DNA of 64,000 bases from Xenophilus azovorans DSM 13620 (GCF_000745855.1 NZ_JQKD01000022.1:41856-105855); one strand, 5' to 3'. Counted from the stretch's first letter, positions 1-9,639 are shown. Notes: generated by a model not told the origin, from the letters alone. Numbers and translations: made by a program.

Positions 1-186
1 GTGTTCAAGAGCCACGGCTCGGCGGACGAGGTGGCGTTCGGCCATGCGCTGGATCGCGCTTATGATGCCGCCCGCAACAACCTGCTCGACCGCGTCCGCG
101 CCCGCATCGCCCACGCCGCGCCCCTGCTGAAGCGCGCCGAGGCCCCGGAGAACTCCGAGCGCGCCCCGGCAGCACTCCAGGCCTGA
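1..186 (+). CDS. plsX: PlsX, phosphate acyltransferase (3' end only)
   Basis: Only the last 61 codons are in the window; the gene is cut by the left edge, so the GTG at position 1 is an internal valine and not a start. The segment [20 protein letters not shown] is the typical C-terminal stretch of PlsX, which converts acyl-ACP and phosphate to acyl-phosphate for phospholipid synthesis. The TGA stop shares its A with the ATG of fabH, so the two genes overlap by one base. The position directly before fabH is the usual one in beta-proteobacteria and supports the identification. Confidence 0.88.
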   Translation: MFKSHGSADEVAFGHALDRAYDAARNNLLDRVRARIAHAAPLLKRAEAPENSERAPAALQA

Positions 187-1166
187 TGAGCACCCCTTAT
201 TCCCGCATCACCGGCACCGGCAGCTACCTGCCGCCGCGCCGCGTGACCAACGACGACCTGGCCCGCGAACTGGCGGGCCGCGGCATCGAGACCTCCGACC
301 AGTGGATCGTGGAGCGCACCGGCATCCGCGCGCGCCACTTCGCCGAGCCCGACGTCACCAGCAGCGAGCTGGCCCTGCACGCCAGCCGGCATGCGCTGGA
401 GGCCGCCGGCCGCAGCGCCTCGGACGTGGACCTGATCATCGTCGCGACCTCGACGCCCGACATGGTCTTCCCCTCGTCCGCCTCGATCCTGCAGCACAAG
501 CTGGGCGTGGCCGGCTGCCCGGCCTTCGACGTGCAGGCCGTGTGCAGCGGCTTCATCTACGCGCTGACCGTGGCCGACGCCATGATCCGCACCGGCACCG
601 CGCGCTGCGCGCTGGTGGTGGGCGCGGAGGTGTTCTCGCGCATCCTCGACTTCAGCGACCGCACCACCTGCGTGCTGTTCGGCGACGGCGCCGGGGCTGT
701 GGTGCTGGAGGCGAGCGACACGCCCGGCATCCTGGCCAGTGACATCCATGCCGACGGCTCGCACGTCGGCATCCTGTGTACGCCGGGCCACGTCTCCGGC
801 GGGCAGGTGACGGGCACGCCGCTGCTGCACATGGACGGCCAGGCCGTCTTCAAGCTGGCGGTGCGCGTGCTGGAGGACGCGGCGCGCACCGTGCTGAAGA
901 AGGCCGGCAAGACCGACGCCGACATCGACTGGCTGATCCCGCACCAGGCCAACATCCGCATCATGCAGGGCACGGCGCGCAAGCTGAAGCTGCCCATGGA
1001 CAAGCTGGTCGTCACCGTGCACGAGCACGGCAACACCTCGGCGGCGTCGATCCCGCTGGCGCTGGACGCCGCCGTGCGCGACGGCCAGGTGAAGAAGGGC
1101 GACACCGTCATGCTCGAGGGCGTGGGCGGCGGCTTCACCTGGGGCGCGGTGCTGCTCAACATGTAG
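186..1166 (+). CDS. fabH: FabH, beta-ketoacyl-ACP synthase III
   Basis: This 326-residue protein has the family's normal length. It condenses acetyl-CoA with malonyl-ACP to start each round of type II fatty-acid synthesis in the cytoplasm. The thiolase-fold triad is visible: Cys120 in VQAVCSGF, His253 in IPHQANIR and Asn283 in [10 protein letters not shown]. The C-terminal glycine-rich [10 protein letters not shown] loop is also present. The ATG overlaps the plsX stop by one base, which suggests translational coupling. It is the second gene of a plsX-fabH-fabD-fabG-acpP-fabF cluster on one strand. Confidence 0.97.
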   Translation: MSTPYSRITGTGSYLPPRRVTNDDLARELAGRGIETSDQWIVERTGIRARHFAEPDVTSSELALHASRHALEAAGRSASDVDLIIVATSTPDMVFPSSASILQHKLGVAGCPAFDVQAVCSGFIYALTVADAMIRTGTARCALVVGAEVFSRILDFSDRTTCVLFGDGAGAVVLEASDTPGILASDIHADGSHVGILCTPGHVSGGQVTGTPLLHMDGQAVFKLAVRVLEDAARTVLKKAGKTDADIDWLIPHQANIRIMQGTARKLKLPMDKLVVTVHEHGNTSAASIPLALDAAVRDGQVKKGDTVMLEGVGGGFTWGAVLLNM

Positions 1167-1217
1167 CCTCGCGGCGCCCCGCGGGCGCCGCGGCTTGACC
1201 CGGAGACACAAGACATC

Positions 1218-2168
1218 ATGACTTCCTTTGCGTTCGTCTTTCCCGGCCAGGGATCGCAGGCCGTGGGCATGCTCGACGCCTGGGGCGACCACCCCGCCGT
1301 GCGCGAGACGCTGGCCGAGGCCTCCGAGGCCCTCGGCGAGGACGTGGCCAGGCTGATCCACGAAGGCCCCAAGGAGGCGCTGGCCCTCACCACCAACACC
1401 CAGCCCGTGATGCTGGTGGCCGGCGTCGCCGCCTGGCGCGCCTGGCTGGCCGAGGGGGGGGCGAAGCCTGCCGCGGTGGCGGGCCATTCGCTCGGCGAAT
1501 ATTCCGCCCTGGTGGCGGCCGGCGTGCTGACGCTGAAGCAGGCCGCGCCACTGGTGCGCCTGCGCGCCCGTGCGATGCAGGAGGCCGTGCCGGTGGGCGC
1601 CGGCGCGATGGCTGCCATCCTCGGCATGGCGTCCGAGAAGGTCGCGGCCGGCTGCGCCGAGGTGACGGCGGGCTTCCCGGCCGGCAGCGGCGAGGTGGTC
1701 GAGGCGGTGAACTTCAACGACCCGATGCAGACCGTGATCGCCGGCAGCAAGGCCGCGGTGGAGAAGGCCTGCGAGGCGCTCAAGGCCGCCGGCGCCAAGC
1801 GTGCGCTGCCGCTGCCGGTGTCCGCGCCCTTCCATTCCAGCCTGATGAAGCCGGCGGCCGAGGCGCTGCGCGCCGCGCTGGCGGACGTGGAACTGGCCGC
1901 GCCGGCGATCCCGCTGGTCAACAACATCGACGTCGCGGTCGAGGACGACCCGGCGCGCATCCGCGACGCCCTGGTGCGCCAGGCGGCCGGCCCGGTGCGC
2001 TGGGTCGAGTGCGTGCAGGCGCTCCAGGCGCGGGGCGTGACGGCCATCGTCGAATGCGGGCCGGGGCGCGTGCTGTCCGGCATGGTCAAGCGCATCGCGC
2101 CCGACGTCGCCAACCCGGTCATCCTCGATCCGGCCACGCTGGCCGAGACGAAGCAGTCGCTGGCCTGA
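1218..2168 (+). CDS. fabD: FabD, malonyl-CoA:ACP transacylase
   Basis: This 316-residue protein transfers the malonyl group from CoA to acyl carrier protein and so supplies the extender for FabH and FabF. The N-terminal FPGQGSQ motif, the nucleophile Ser91 in GHSLGEYSA and the partner His206 in SAPFHSSLM are all present. The length is normal. It starts about 50 bases after fabH, preceded by the purine-rich GGAGACACAAG, which can act as a ribosome binding site. fabG begins 14 bases after its stop. Confidence 0.97.
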   Translation: MTSFAFVFPGQGSQAVGMLDAWGDHPAVRETLAEASEALGEDVARLIHEGPKEALALTTNTQPVMLVAGVAAWRAWLAEGGAKPAAVAGHSLGEYSALVAAGVLTLKQAAPLVRLRARAMQEAVPVGAGAMAAILGMASEKVAAGCAEVTAGFPAGSGEVVEAVNFNDPMQTVIAGSKAAVEKACEALKAAGAKRALPLPVSAPFHSSLMKPAAEALRAALADVELAAPAIPLVNNIDVAVEDDPARIRDALVRQAAGPVRWVECVQALQARGVTAIVECGPGRVLSGMVKRIAPDVANPVILDPATLAETKQSLA

Positions 2169-2182
2169 AGAGGCACCTCCCC

Positions 2183-3269
<1,087 letters not shown>

Positions 3270-3366
3270 GCCTTCGGTCCTCCCCGTGGAGGCCGGCCGC
3301 GCGGCGCCATGACCGCCTGACCTCGGCCGCGCGCTCCGCCCGTTTTCCCCTGGAAAGGTTCATGGC

Positions 3367-4611
3367 ATGACCCAACGCCGCGTCGTCGTCACCGGGCTCG
3401 GTTGCGTTTCTCCCGTCGGCAACACCGTCGCCGACAGCTGGGCCGGCCTGCTCGCCGGCCGCTCGGGCGTCAGCACCGTCACCCGTTTCGACGCCAGCAA
3501 CCTGGCCTGCCGCTTCGCCGGCCAGGTGCAGGACTTCGACATCACGAAGTACATCTCCGAGAAGGAAGCGCGCCACATGGACCGCTTCATCCACCTCGGC
3601 ATGGCGGCCGCCATCCAGGCGGTGGAAGACAGCGGCCTGCCCACCGGCGAGGCGCTCACGCCCGACCTGGCCTCGCGCATCGGCTGCAACATCGGTTCGG
3701 GCATCGGCGGGCTGCCGATGATCGAAGAGACGCACGGCGAGCTGGTCAACCGCGGCCCGCGCCGCATCTCGCCCTTCTTCGTGCCGGCCTCGATCATCAA
3801 CATGATCTCCGGCCACGTGTCGATCAAGTACGGCTTCACCGGCGCCAACATCGCGGTGGTCACGGCCTGCACCACCGGGCTGCATGCCATCGGCCTGTCG
3901 GCACGGCTGATCCAGGCCGGCGATGCGGACGTGATGGTCGCCGGCGGCGCCGAATCCACCGTGTCGCCGCTGGGCATCGGCGGCTTCGCGGCCGCGCGTG
4001 CGCTGTCCACCCGCAACGACGACCCGGCCGCCGCCTCGCGCCCCTGGGACAAGGATCGCGACGGCTTCGTGCTGGGCGAGGGTGGCGGCGTGATGGTGCT
4101 CGAGGAGTACGAGCACGCCAAGGCCCGCGGCGCGAAGATCTACGCCGAACTGGTCGGCTTCGGCATGAGCGCCGACGCCTATCACATGACGGCGCCCAAC
4201 GTGGACGGCCCGCGCCGCTCGATGGAGGCGGCGCTGCGCAACGCCGGCGTCAACGCCGACCAGGTCCAGTACCTGAACGCGCACGGCACCTCCACGCCGC
4301 TGGGCGACCTGAACGAGACCAACGCCATCAAGAACGCCTTCGGCGACCACGCGAAGAAGCTGGTGGTCAACTCCACCAAGTCGATGACGGGCCACCTGCT
4401 GGGCGGCGCCGGCGGCATCGAGTCGGTCTTCACCGTGCTGGCCGTGCACCACCAGAAGAGCCCGCCGACCATCAACATCTTCAACCAGGACCCGGAGTGC
4501 GACCTGGACTACTGCGCCAACGAGGCGCGGGACATGAAGATCGACGTCGCCGTGAAGAACAACTTCGGCTTCGGCGGCACCAACGGCACGCTGGTGTTCA
4601 AACGCGCCTGA
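3367..4611 (+). CDS. fabF: FabF, beta-ketoacyl-ACP synthase II
   Basis: This 414-residue elongating condensing enzyme joins malonyl-ACP to acyl-ACP. The Cys-His-His active site is present: Cys168 in [11 protein letters not shown], His306 in LNAHGTST and His343 in [11 protein letters not shown]. The C-terminal [14 protein letters not shown] stretch is typical of the family. It is the last gene of the fatty-acid cluster, and the next gene starts 20 bases after its stop, so read-through into the sigma-E operon is possible. Confidence 0.97.
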   Translation: MTQRRVVVTGLGCVSPVGNTVADSWAGLLAGRSGVSTVTRFDASNLACRFAGQVQDFDITKYISEKEARHMDRFIHLGMAAAIQAVEDSGLPTGEALTPDLASRIGCNIGSGIGGLPMIEETHGELVNRGPRRISPFFVPASIINMISGHVSIKYGFTGANIAVVTACTTGLHAIGLSARLIQAGDADVMVAGGAESTVSPLGIGGFAAARALSTRNDDPAAASRPWDKDRDGFVLGEGGGVMVLEEYEHAKARGAKIYAELVGFGMSADAYHMTAPNVDGPRRSMEAALRNAGVNADQVQYLNAHGTSTPLGDLNETNAIKNAFGDHAKKLVVNSTKSMTGHLLGGAGGIESVFTVLAVHHQKSPPTINIFNQDPECDLDYCANEARDMKIDVAVKNNFGFGGTNGTLVFKRA

Positions 4612-4631
4612 CGCGCACCGGCCTTCCTTTC

Positions 4632-5117
4632 ATGCACAGCGCCCCATCGGTGAGCTATCCGGTGGGGCGCTCGCGCTTTGCGGCCGGGCTCTTCGCCGCA
4701 CTGTGGCTGGCCGGCGCGGCCTGTGCGGGGCTGTGGCTCCACCAGAACCCGGCCGACCCGGCGCGCGCGGCGGCCCTGGCGACCGCGCTGGCATTGACGG
4801 CCCTCGCCGCGGTCCACGCGCTGGGTCGGGTGCCGCCGAGCCCGCTGGCATGGGACGGCGCGTACTGGCACCTGGGCACGGACGGCGCAGCCATGCGCAT
4901 GGCGACGGCGGCTGCGGGACTCGACCTGCAGGGCGTGCTGCTGCTGCGCCTGGCGGAGCCCGGGCAGGCGCCGCGTTGGCTGTGGCTGGAGCGTGGCTGG
5001 GCGCCCGAGCGCTGGAACGCCCTGCGCCGTGCGGTATATTGCCGCCCCCCGTCGCCCGAAGCGGCGCCGGTGCCCGCCGCCGATGCCGGCGCGCGGCGCG
5101 TCCCGCCTGCTGCATGA
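4632..5117 (+). CDS. Small inner-membrane protein between fabF and rpoE
   Basis: This 161-residue protein has two probable membrane helices near the N-terminus (about residues 17-36 and 45-65), then a soluble part containing WLWLERGWAPERWNALRRAVY, read here as two shorter blocks. I do not recognise the family with certainty. The two-helix hairpin followed by a small soluble domain recalls YgfX-like membrane proteins, but no diagnostic residue proves that. Its stop overlaps the rpoE start in an ATGA, so the two proteins are probably made in fixed ratio. The context suggests a role connected to envelope stress, which is inference only. Confidence 0.7.
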   Translation: MHSAPSVSYPVGRSRFAAGLFAALWLAGAACAGLWLHQNPADPARAAALATALALTALAAVHALGRVPPSPLAWDGAYWHLGTDGAAMRMATAAAGLDLQGVLLLRLAEPGQAPRWLWLERGWAPERWNALRRAVYCRPPSPEAAPVPAADAGARRVPPAA

Positions 5118-5770
5118 CCGCATCCCCCCCGCCCCCGCCCGAGAACGACGGCCCTGCCGCCGGGCGGCCGGTCGACCCGGATTTCCAGCTCGTCCAGCGC
5201 ACGGTGGCCGGCGACCAGAAGGCCTACGAGCTCCTGGTGCTCAAGTACCAGCGCCGCATCGAGCGGCTGATCGGCCGGATGGTGCGCGACGTCGACCTGG
5301 TCGAGGACATCGCCCAGGAAACCTTCATCCGCGCCTACCGCGCGCTGCACCAGTTCCGCGGCGAGGCGCAGTTCTACACCTGGCTGTACCGCATCGCCGT
5401 CAACACGGCCAAGAAGGCCCTGGTGGACATGAAACGCGACCCGACGGTGCCCGAGGCGGCGCTGCGCGGGGCCGACGACGACGATGAAACTTACCGGGGC
5501 GGAAACGAACCAATCAGCGACGAAACCCCCGATTCCGTGCTGGCGGCGCAGGAGATCGCCGCCGCGGTCAACGCCGCGATGGAGGCGTTGCCGGCCGAAC
5601 TGCGGCAGGCCGTGACCCTGCGGGAGATCGAGGGTTTGAGCTACGAGGAAATCGCCGAGGTCATGAATTGCCCGATCGGTACGGTGCGCTCGCGCATCTT
5701 CCGGGCGCGCGAAGCGATCTCGGCGCGGGTGAAACCCCTGCTGGACAACCAGTCGGGCAAGCGGTGGTGA
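5114..5770 (+). CDS. rpoE: RpoE, ECF sigma factor (sigma-E)
   Basis: This 218-residue ECF sigma factor directs RNA polymerase to envelope-stress promoters. Region 2 spans about residues 30-100 and includes DLVEDIAQETFIRAYRALHQ. Region 4 spans about 155-208 and includes LPAELRQAVTLREIEGLSYE and IGTVRSRIFRARE. The ATG at 5114 overlaps the preceding TGA. An open frame continues upstream, but it is out of frame with the overlapping membrane-protein gene and shows no sigma similarity. An acidic linker (DDDDE) separates the two regions. It is followed by its anti-sigma factor, rseB and mucD, the standard sigma-E operon. Confidence 0.95.
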   Translation: MTASPPPPPENDGPAAGRPVDPDFQLVQRTVAGDQKAYELLVLKYQRRIERLIGRMVRDVDLVEDIAQETFIRAYRALHQFRGEAQFYTWLYRIAVNTAKKALVDMKRDPTVPEAALRGADDDDETYRGGNEPISDETPDSVLAAQEIAAAVNAAMEALPAELRQAVTLREIEGLSYEEIAEVMNCPIGTVRSRIFRAREAISARVKPLLDNQSGKRW

Positions 5771-5786
5771 CGATCAGGTGAACGAC

Positions 5787-6446
5787 ATGGACGAAGGCAT
5801 GAAGCAGGATCTCGAGCGTGTATCCGCGCTGGCGGACGGGGCGCTGCACGGCGAAGCTTTCGCCCGGGCGGTGGGCGATCTGGGCGTGCGCGAGGACTTG
5901 CGGCGCGAATGGCAGGTGGTGCACCTGGTGGGCGACGTGCTGCGCTCGGGCACGCATGCGCCGTGCTCCGACTCGGCCGCCTTCCTGGCACGGCTGCGCG
6001 AGCGGCTGGCGGCCGAGGTCGTCCGCCCCGGGGCGGCGCAGCCGGCGCCGGGGGCAGAGCTGCGCATGGTGCGCGCCGAGGCGGCCAACGAGCCGGTGTT
6101 CCGCTGGAAGGTGGCCGCCGGCGTGGCCTCGGTGGCGGCGGCGGCCGCGATCGGCTGGGCCTGGATGGGGCAGGGCGGCACCGCGCCGGCCGGCGCCCAA
6201 CTGGCGCGCAGCACGCCGCAACTGGTGGTGCCGGGCGCAGCCGGCCAGCCTCCCGTGCTGGCCGCGGCGACCCAGGGTGGGCAGCCGGCCCGCTCGCGCG
6301 TGGTGATCGGCAACGGCGCCCCGCAGATCATGCTGCGCGACCCGCGGCTGGACGAACTGCTCCAGGCCCACCAGCAGGCCAGCGGCGCCTCCAACATGCC
6401 GTCGGGTTTCCTGCGCAACGCCACCTTCGAAGGTCCTTCGCGCTGA
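5787..6446 (+). CDS. rseA: RseA/MucA-type anti-sigma-E factor
   Basis: This 219-residue single-pass inner-membrane protein would hold RpoE inactive through its cytoplasmic N-terminal domain (about residues 1-85, including VSALADGAL and REWQVVHLVGDVLR). The membrane helix is about residues 108-126, and the rest would be periplasmic, where RseB binds and DegS-type proteolysis begins. I chose the ATG at 5787 because AGGTGA lies five bases before it; a GTG at 5778 is in frame but has no ribosome binding site. Sequence conservation is low outside the N-terminus, as is usual for the family, so context carries much of the call. Confidence 0.88.
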   Translation: MDEGMKQDLERVSALADGALHGEAFARAVGDLGVREDLRREWQVVHLVGDVLRSGTHAPCSDSAAFLARLRERLAAEVVRPGAAQPAPGAELRMVRAEAANEPVFRWKVAAGVASVAAAAAIGWAWMGQGGTAPAGAQLARSTPQLVVPGAAGQPPVLAAATQGGQPARSRVVIGNGAPQIMLRDPRLDELLQAHQQASGASNMPSGFLRNATFEGPSR

Positions 6447-6449
6447 GGC

Positions 6450-7541
6450 ATGCCAAGTCGCGCTGGTAACCCGCCGACCGCGCTGCTGGCGCCGGCACGC
6501 CCTTTCCGCTCGATCGCCGCCGCGCTGCTGCTGGCCGGCGGGCTCGGCGGCCTGCCGGTCCATGCCCAGGATACGGCCCCCGAGGCCGCTTCCCCGGCCG
6601 CGGCGCCGCAGGACCCGGCGCGCCTGGGCGTGCTGGACTGGCTGCGCCGCATGCACCAGGCGGCCCGGCAGACCAGCTACGTCGGCACCTTCGTGGTGTC
6701 CGCCGCCACCGGCGACCTGTCCAGCGCGCGGATCTGGCATGCCTGCGAGGGCGATCTGCAGATCGAGCGCGTCGAGGCGCTGAGCGGCCCGCCGCGCTCC
6801 ACCTTCCGCCGCAACGACCTGGTGCTCACCTTCCTGCCCGAGCTGGGCGTGATCCGCAGCGAGCGGCGCGACAACGTGGAGGTGTTCCCCAACCTGCTCG
6901 GCGCGTCCGAGTCCTCCATCGCCTCTCTGTACGGCGTGCGCCTGCTGGGCAAGGGCCGCGTTGCCGGCATCGATGCCGACGTGGTGCAGATCGTGCCGCG
7001 CGACGACCTGCGCTTCGGCTACCGCGTCTGGAGCGAGCGCCGCTCCGGGCTGGTGCTCAAGCTGCAGACGCTGGATGCGGAGGGCGGCGTGGTGGAGCAG
7101 TCCGCCTTCTCCGAAGTGCAACTGGATGCGCCGCTGCAGGTGCGGGCGCTGGACCAGATGATGTCCAGCACGAGCGGCTACCGGATCGAGAAATCGCAAT
7201 TGCGGCGCACCACCGCCGAGGCGGAGGGCTGGGCGCTGAAGGCGCCGGTGCCCGGCTTCAAGCCGGTGAGCTGCTACCGCCGCGCGCTCGGCAGCCGGGC
7301 CTCGGACGGCGAGCGTACGGTGCAGTGGACCTTCTCGGACGGCCTGGCGACGGTGTCCCTGTTCATCGAGCCCTTCGACCCGCAGCAGGCCGGGCCCGAG
7401 ACCGTGATGCAGCTCGGCGCCACCTACACGCTGACCCGGCGCCTGCTGGCCGAGGACGGCGGCTGGTGGCTCACCGCCGTCGGCGAGGTGCCGCCCCGGA
7501 CGCTCGAATCCTTCGCGCAGGCGCTGGCGCGCACGCGTTGA
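6450..7541 (+). CDS. rseB: RseB/MucB, periplasmic negative regulator of sigma-E
   Basis: This 363-residue exported protein has a signal peptide of about 39 residues ending VHA before Q40. The mature part has the RseB layout. A large LolA-like domain begins with LDWLRRMHQAARQTSYVGTF, and a smaller C-terminal domain contains PGFKPVSCYRRA and QWTFSDGLATVSLFIEPF. RseB protects RseA from cleavage and senses lipid or lipopolysaccharide signals. It starts three bases after the rseA stop, so the two are co-translated. Confidence 0.92.
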   Translation: MPSRAGNPPTALLAPARPFRSIAAALLLAGGLGGLPVHAQDTAPEAASPAAAPQDPARLGVLDWLRRMHQAARQTSYVGTFVVSAATGDLSSARIWHACEGDLQIERVEALSGPPRSTFRRNDLVLTFLPELGVIRSERRDNVEVFPNLLGASESSIASLYGVRLLGKGRVAGIDADVVQIVPRDDLRFGYRVWSERRSGLVLKLQTLDAEGGVVEQSAFSEVQLDAPLQVRALDQMMSSTSGYRIEKSQLRRTTAEAEGWALKAPVPGFKPVSCYRRALGSRASDGERTVQWTFSDGLATVSLFIEPFDPQQAGPETVMQLGATYTLTRRLLAEDGGWWLTAVGEVPPRTLESFAQALARTR

Positions 7542-7650
7542 CCGGCCCCTGCGATCCGCGGCGCCGGCCGACGGCCGGGAACCGATCCGGCCCCGACAAT
7601 TCGAAGGCTGCGCTTCCCCTTTCCGTTCACCATCACCCGACAAGAGAGAG

Positions 7651-9138
7651 ATGACGATGTTCCAAGCCGAAGGCAAGACCGGACTCCATGCCTGCCTGCT
7701 GGCCGCCGCGCTGGCGGTGACGGGCTCCGCCGCACTCGTCCCGGCCGCGGCCCAGGCGCAGCAGCCCGCCGCGGCGGCGCGCGTGCTGCCCGACTTCACC
7801 GACCTGGTGGACCAGGTCGGCCCGTCCGTGGTCAACATCCGCACCACCGAGCGCGTGGCGCGCGGCGGCGCCTCCGCGGAGATGGACGAGGAGATGCAGG
7901 AATTCTTCCGCCGCTTCTTCGGCCAGCCGCTGCCGGGCATGCCGCGCCAGGGGCCGCGCCGCGGCCAGCCGCAGGAGGAGGAGCGCCCGCGCGGCGTCGG
8001 TTCCGGCTTCATCCTCACCGCCGACGGCTACGTGATGACCAACGCGCACGTGGTCGAGGACGCCTCGGAGGTGATCGTCACCCTGGCGGACAAGCGCGAG
8101 TTCAAGGCGAAGATCGTCGGCAGCGACAAGCGCACCGACGTGGCGGTGGTCAAGATCGACGCGACCGGCCTGCCGGCCGTGAAGGTGGGTGACATCTCGC
8201 GCCTGCGCGTGGGCGAGTGGGTGATGGCCATCGGCTCGCCCTTCGGGCTGGACAACACCGTCACCGCCGGCATCGTCAGCGCCAAGCAGCGCGACACCGG
8301 CGACTACCTGCCCTTCATCCAGACCGACGTGGCGGTCAATCCCGGCAACTCGGGCGGCCCGCTGATCAACATGCGCGGCGAGGTGGTGGGCATCAACAGC
8401 CAGATCTATTCGCGCTCGGGCGGCTTCATGGGCATCTCGTTCGCGATCCCGATCGACGAGGCCATCCGCGTCAGCGAGCAGCTGCGCGCCTCCGGGCGCG
8501 TCACGCGCGGACGCATCGGCGTGCAGATCGACCAGGTCACCAAGGACGTGGCTGAGTCCATCGGGCTGGGCAAGCCGCAGGGCGCGCTGGTGCGCGGCGT
8601 GGAGACCGGTTCGCCCGGCGACAAGGGCGGCATCGAGGCCGGCGACATCATCCTCAAGTTCGATGGCACGGCCATCGACAAGCCGAGCGACCTGCCGCGC
8701 CTGGTGGGCAACACCAAGCCGGGCACCAAGAGCACCGTCACCGTGTTCCGCCGCGGCAAGACGCGCGACCTGACCGTGACCGTCGCGGAGCTGGAGCCCG
8801 ACAAGCCGGCCCGCGTGCCGGGCAGCCGCGAGGAGCCGACGCCGTCTTCCGCCTCGGCCGCCGCCAAGTCGCTCGGCCTGGCCGTCAGCGAGTTGAGCGC
8901 CGAGCGCAAGCAGGAACTGAAGCTGCGCGGCGGGGTGCGCGTGGACGCCGCCAGCGAGGCGGCGGCCCGTGCCGGGCTGCGCGAGGGCGACGTCATCCTC
9001 GCCGTGGGCAACGTGGAGGTGGCGAACGTGCGCGAGTTCGATGCGGCCCTGGCGAAGATCGACCGCTCCAAGCCGGTCAGCGTGCTGTTCCGCCGCGGCG
9101 AGTGGGCGCAATACGCCCTCATCCGCCCGTCGCGCTGA
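7651..9138 (+). CDS. mucD: MucD/DegP-type periplasmic serine protease
   Basis: This 495-residue HtrA protease degrades misfolded envelope proteins. A signal peptide ends near AAAQAQ (residue 36). The trypsin-like domain contains the triad His133 (TNAHVV), Asp163 (RTDVAVVK) and Ser234 (GNSGGPL). Two PDZ domains follow, roughly residues 260-365 and 400-490. An insert rich in Gln, Pro and Arg precedes the His, as in DegQ/DegP loops. The start is preceded by GAGAGAG. It is the last gene of the sigma-E operon and is followed by an intrinsic terminator at 9159-9194. Confidence 0.95.
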   Translation: MTMFQAEGKTGLHACLLAAALAVTGSAALVPAAAQAQQPAAAARVLPDFTDLVDQVGPSVVNIRTTERVARGGASAEMDEEMQEFFRRFFGQPLPGMPRQGPRRGQPQEEERPRGVGSGFILTADGYVMTNAHVVEDASEVIVTLADKREFKAKIVGSDKRTDVAVVKIDATGLPAVKVGDISRLRVGEWVMAIGSPFGLDNTVTAGIVSAKQRDTGDYLPFIQTDVAVNPGNSGGPLINMRGEVVGINSQIYSRSGGFMGISFAIPIDEAIRVSEQLRASGRVTRGRIGVQIDQVTKDVAESIGLGKPQGALVRGVETGSPGDKGGIEAGDIILKFDGTAIDKPSDLPRLVGNTKPGTKSTVTVFRRGKTRDLTVTVAELEPDKPARVPGSREEPTPSSASAAAKSLGLAVSELSAERKQELKLRGGVRVDAASEAAARAGLREGDVILAVGNVEVANVREFDAALAKIDRSKPVSVLFRRGEWAQYALIRPSR

Positions 9139-9158
9139 GCTTCGCGACGGCGTCAAGT

Positions 9159-9194
9159 GGCCCCACCCGTCAGTCGGGTTTGGGGTCTTTTTTT
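9159..9194 (+). terminator. Intrinsic terminator of the rpoE-mucD operon
   Basis: GGCCCCA-CCCG pairs with CGGG-TTTGGGGTC (one small bulge and a G-U pair, loop TCAGT) and is followed directly by seven T residues at 9188-9194. It lies 20 bases after the mucD stop. Confidence 0.85.
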
Positions 9195-9228
9195 GGCGAC
9201 AAAGCCGCCGGACGCCGCGCGCGGACCC

Positions 9229-9242
9229 ACTTCAATTGAAGT
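9229..9242. promoter_or_regulatory. Perfect 14-bp palindrome ACTTCAATTGAAGT
   Basis: A perfect dyad in noncoding, AT-richer DNA, of the kind bound by dimeric regulators. Downstream, GAAGTT (9238-9243) and TCTGA (9261-9265) are separated by 17 bases. This loosely resembles a sigma-E promoter but lacks the AAC core of its -35 element. The function is not known. Confidence 0.35.
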
Positions 9243-9418
9243 TTGCATCTACTAACTTTGTCTGAGCCCTTGGATGGGTTTCGGTAGAATGCGTCGCCCG
9301 GATGCTCTTTCGGCGGCATAACAGAGGGGTCGGCCACCACGATACGAGATGGTCACGCGGCATGCACCGCTGCTCCACAGATCGCCCACAAGTTGTTCAT
9401 GAAGTCACCCACAATGCC

Positions 9419-9427
9419 TGTGGATAA
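9419..9427 (-). promoter_or_regulatory. Perfect DnaA box (TTATCCACA on -)
   Basis: TGTGGATAA on the + strand is an exact match to the consensus DnaA box. It lies eight bases upstream of a perfect TATAAT at 9436-9441. The preceding 55 bases contain further CCACA-type partial matches (CCACAG, CCACAA). Binding by DnaA is inferred from the match only. Confidence 0.5.
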
Positions 9428-9435
9428 GCTGTTCA

Positions 9436-9441
9436 TATAAT
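9436..9441 (+). promoter_or_regulatory. Candidate -10 element TATAAT
   Basis: A perfect consensus -10 hexamer, rare in DNA this GC-rich. No good -35 hexamer is found 16-18 bases upstream, because the spacer is occupied by the DnaA box. Initiation would be near 9448, giving an RNA that meets the terminator at 9554-9584. Confidence 0.4.
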
Positions 9442-9447
9442 TCCTGT

Positions 9448-9586
9448 TGCTGCCCTGCAACGAGCCTTCGGCTGCCCTTCCTGCCTGTACGCGCCCCCCG
9501 ATTTGCCTACAATGAAGCTCCAACTACTGCAGTTGCCATTGCTTGTTGGTTCAGGGCGCGTCCTTCGAAGACGCGCCCTTTTTTCT
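9448..9586 (+). ncRNA. Candidate small RNA or lepA leader (about 140 nt)
   Basis: The stretch begins after the TATAAT at 9436 and ends in a very strong intrinsic terminator. Possible internal helices are GTTGC/GCAAC near its start, AGCC/GGCT, and CCAAC/GTTGG just before the terminator. It could be a free small RNA, or a leader in which the terminator controls lepA, which starts 56 bases later. An ORF from 9512 begins with a leucine-rich stretch (MKLQLLQLPLLV), but it has no ribosome binding site. I do not recognise a named RNA family. Confidence 0.35.
9554..9586 (+). terminator. Strong intrinsic terminator upstream of lepA
   Basis: GGGCGCGTC (9554-9562) and GACGCGCCC (9570-9578) form a perfect 9-bp stem with loop CTTCGAA, followed by TTTTTT (9579-9584). 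The mucD operon already ends at 9194, so this terminator must serve some other transcript starting within the gap. Confidence 0.85.
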
Positions 9587-9639
9587 TGTGCTGTGCCGCC
9601 TGTGTGCGAGTGATTTCAAGTACTTAAGCGTTCCCGTTG

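Larger units (their letters stand above)
9139..9639 (+). other. Intergenic region between mucD and lepA (501 bp)
   Basis: This is the only gap above 300 bases and is less GC-rich than its surroundings. From left to right it holds the mucD terminator (9159-9194), a perfect 14-base palindrome (9229-9242), a TAGAAT hexamer (9285-9290), a perfect DnaA box (9419-9427), a TATAAT (9436-9441), a TACAAT (9508-9513) and a second strong terminator (9554-9584). No convincing conserved protein is encoded. A 33-codon ORF begins at ATG 9512 and runs through the second terminator, but it lacks a ribosome binding site. Confidence 0.8.

Noticed and set aside
9139..9639. tRNA, 6S RNA, tmRNA or 4.5S RNA in the mucD-lepA gap
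   Set aside because: No cloverleaf with a T-loop GTTCGA, no CCA-ended acceptor, no 6S-like long bubble and no GGAAGCAGCC-type signal-recognition motif was seen.
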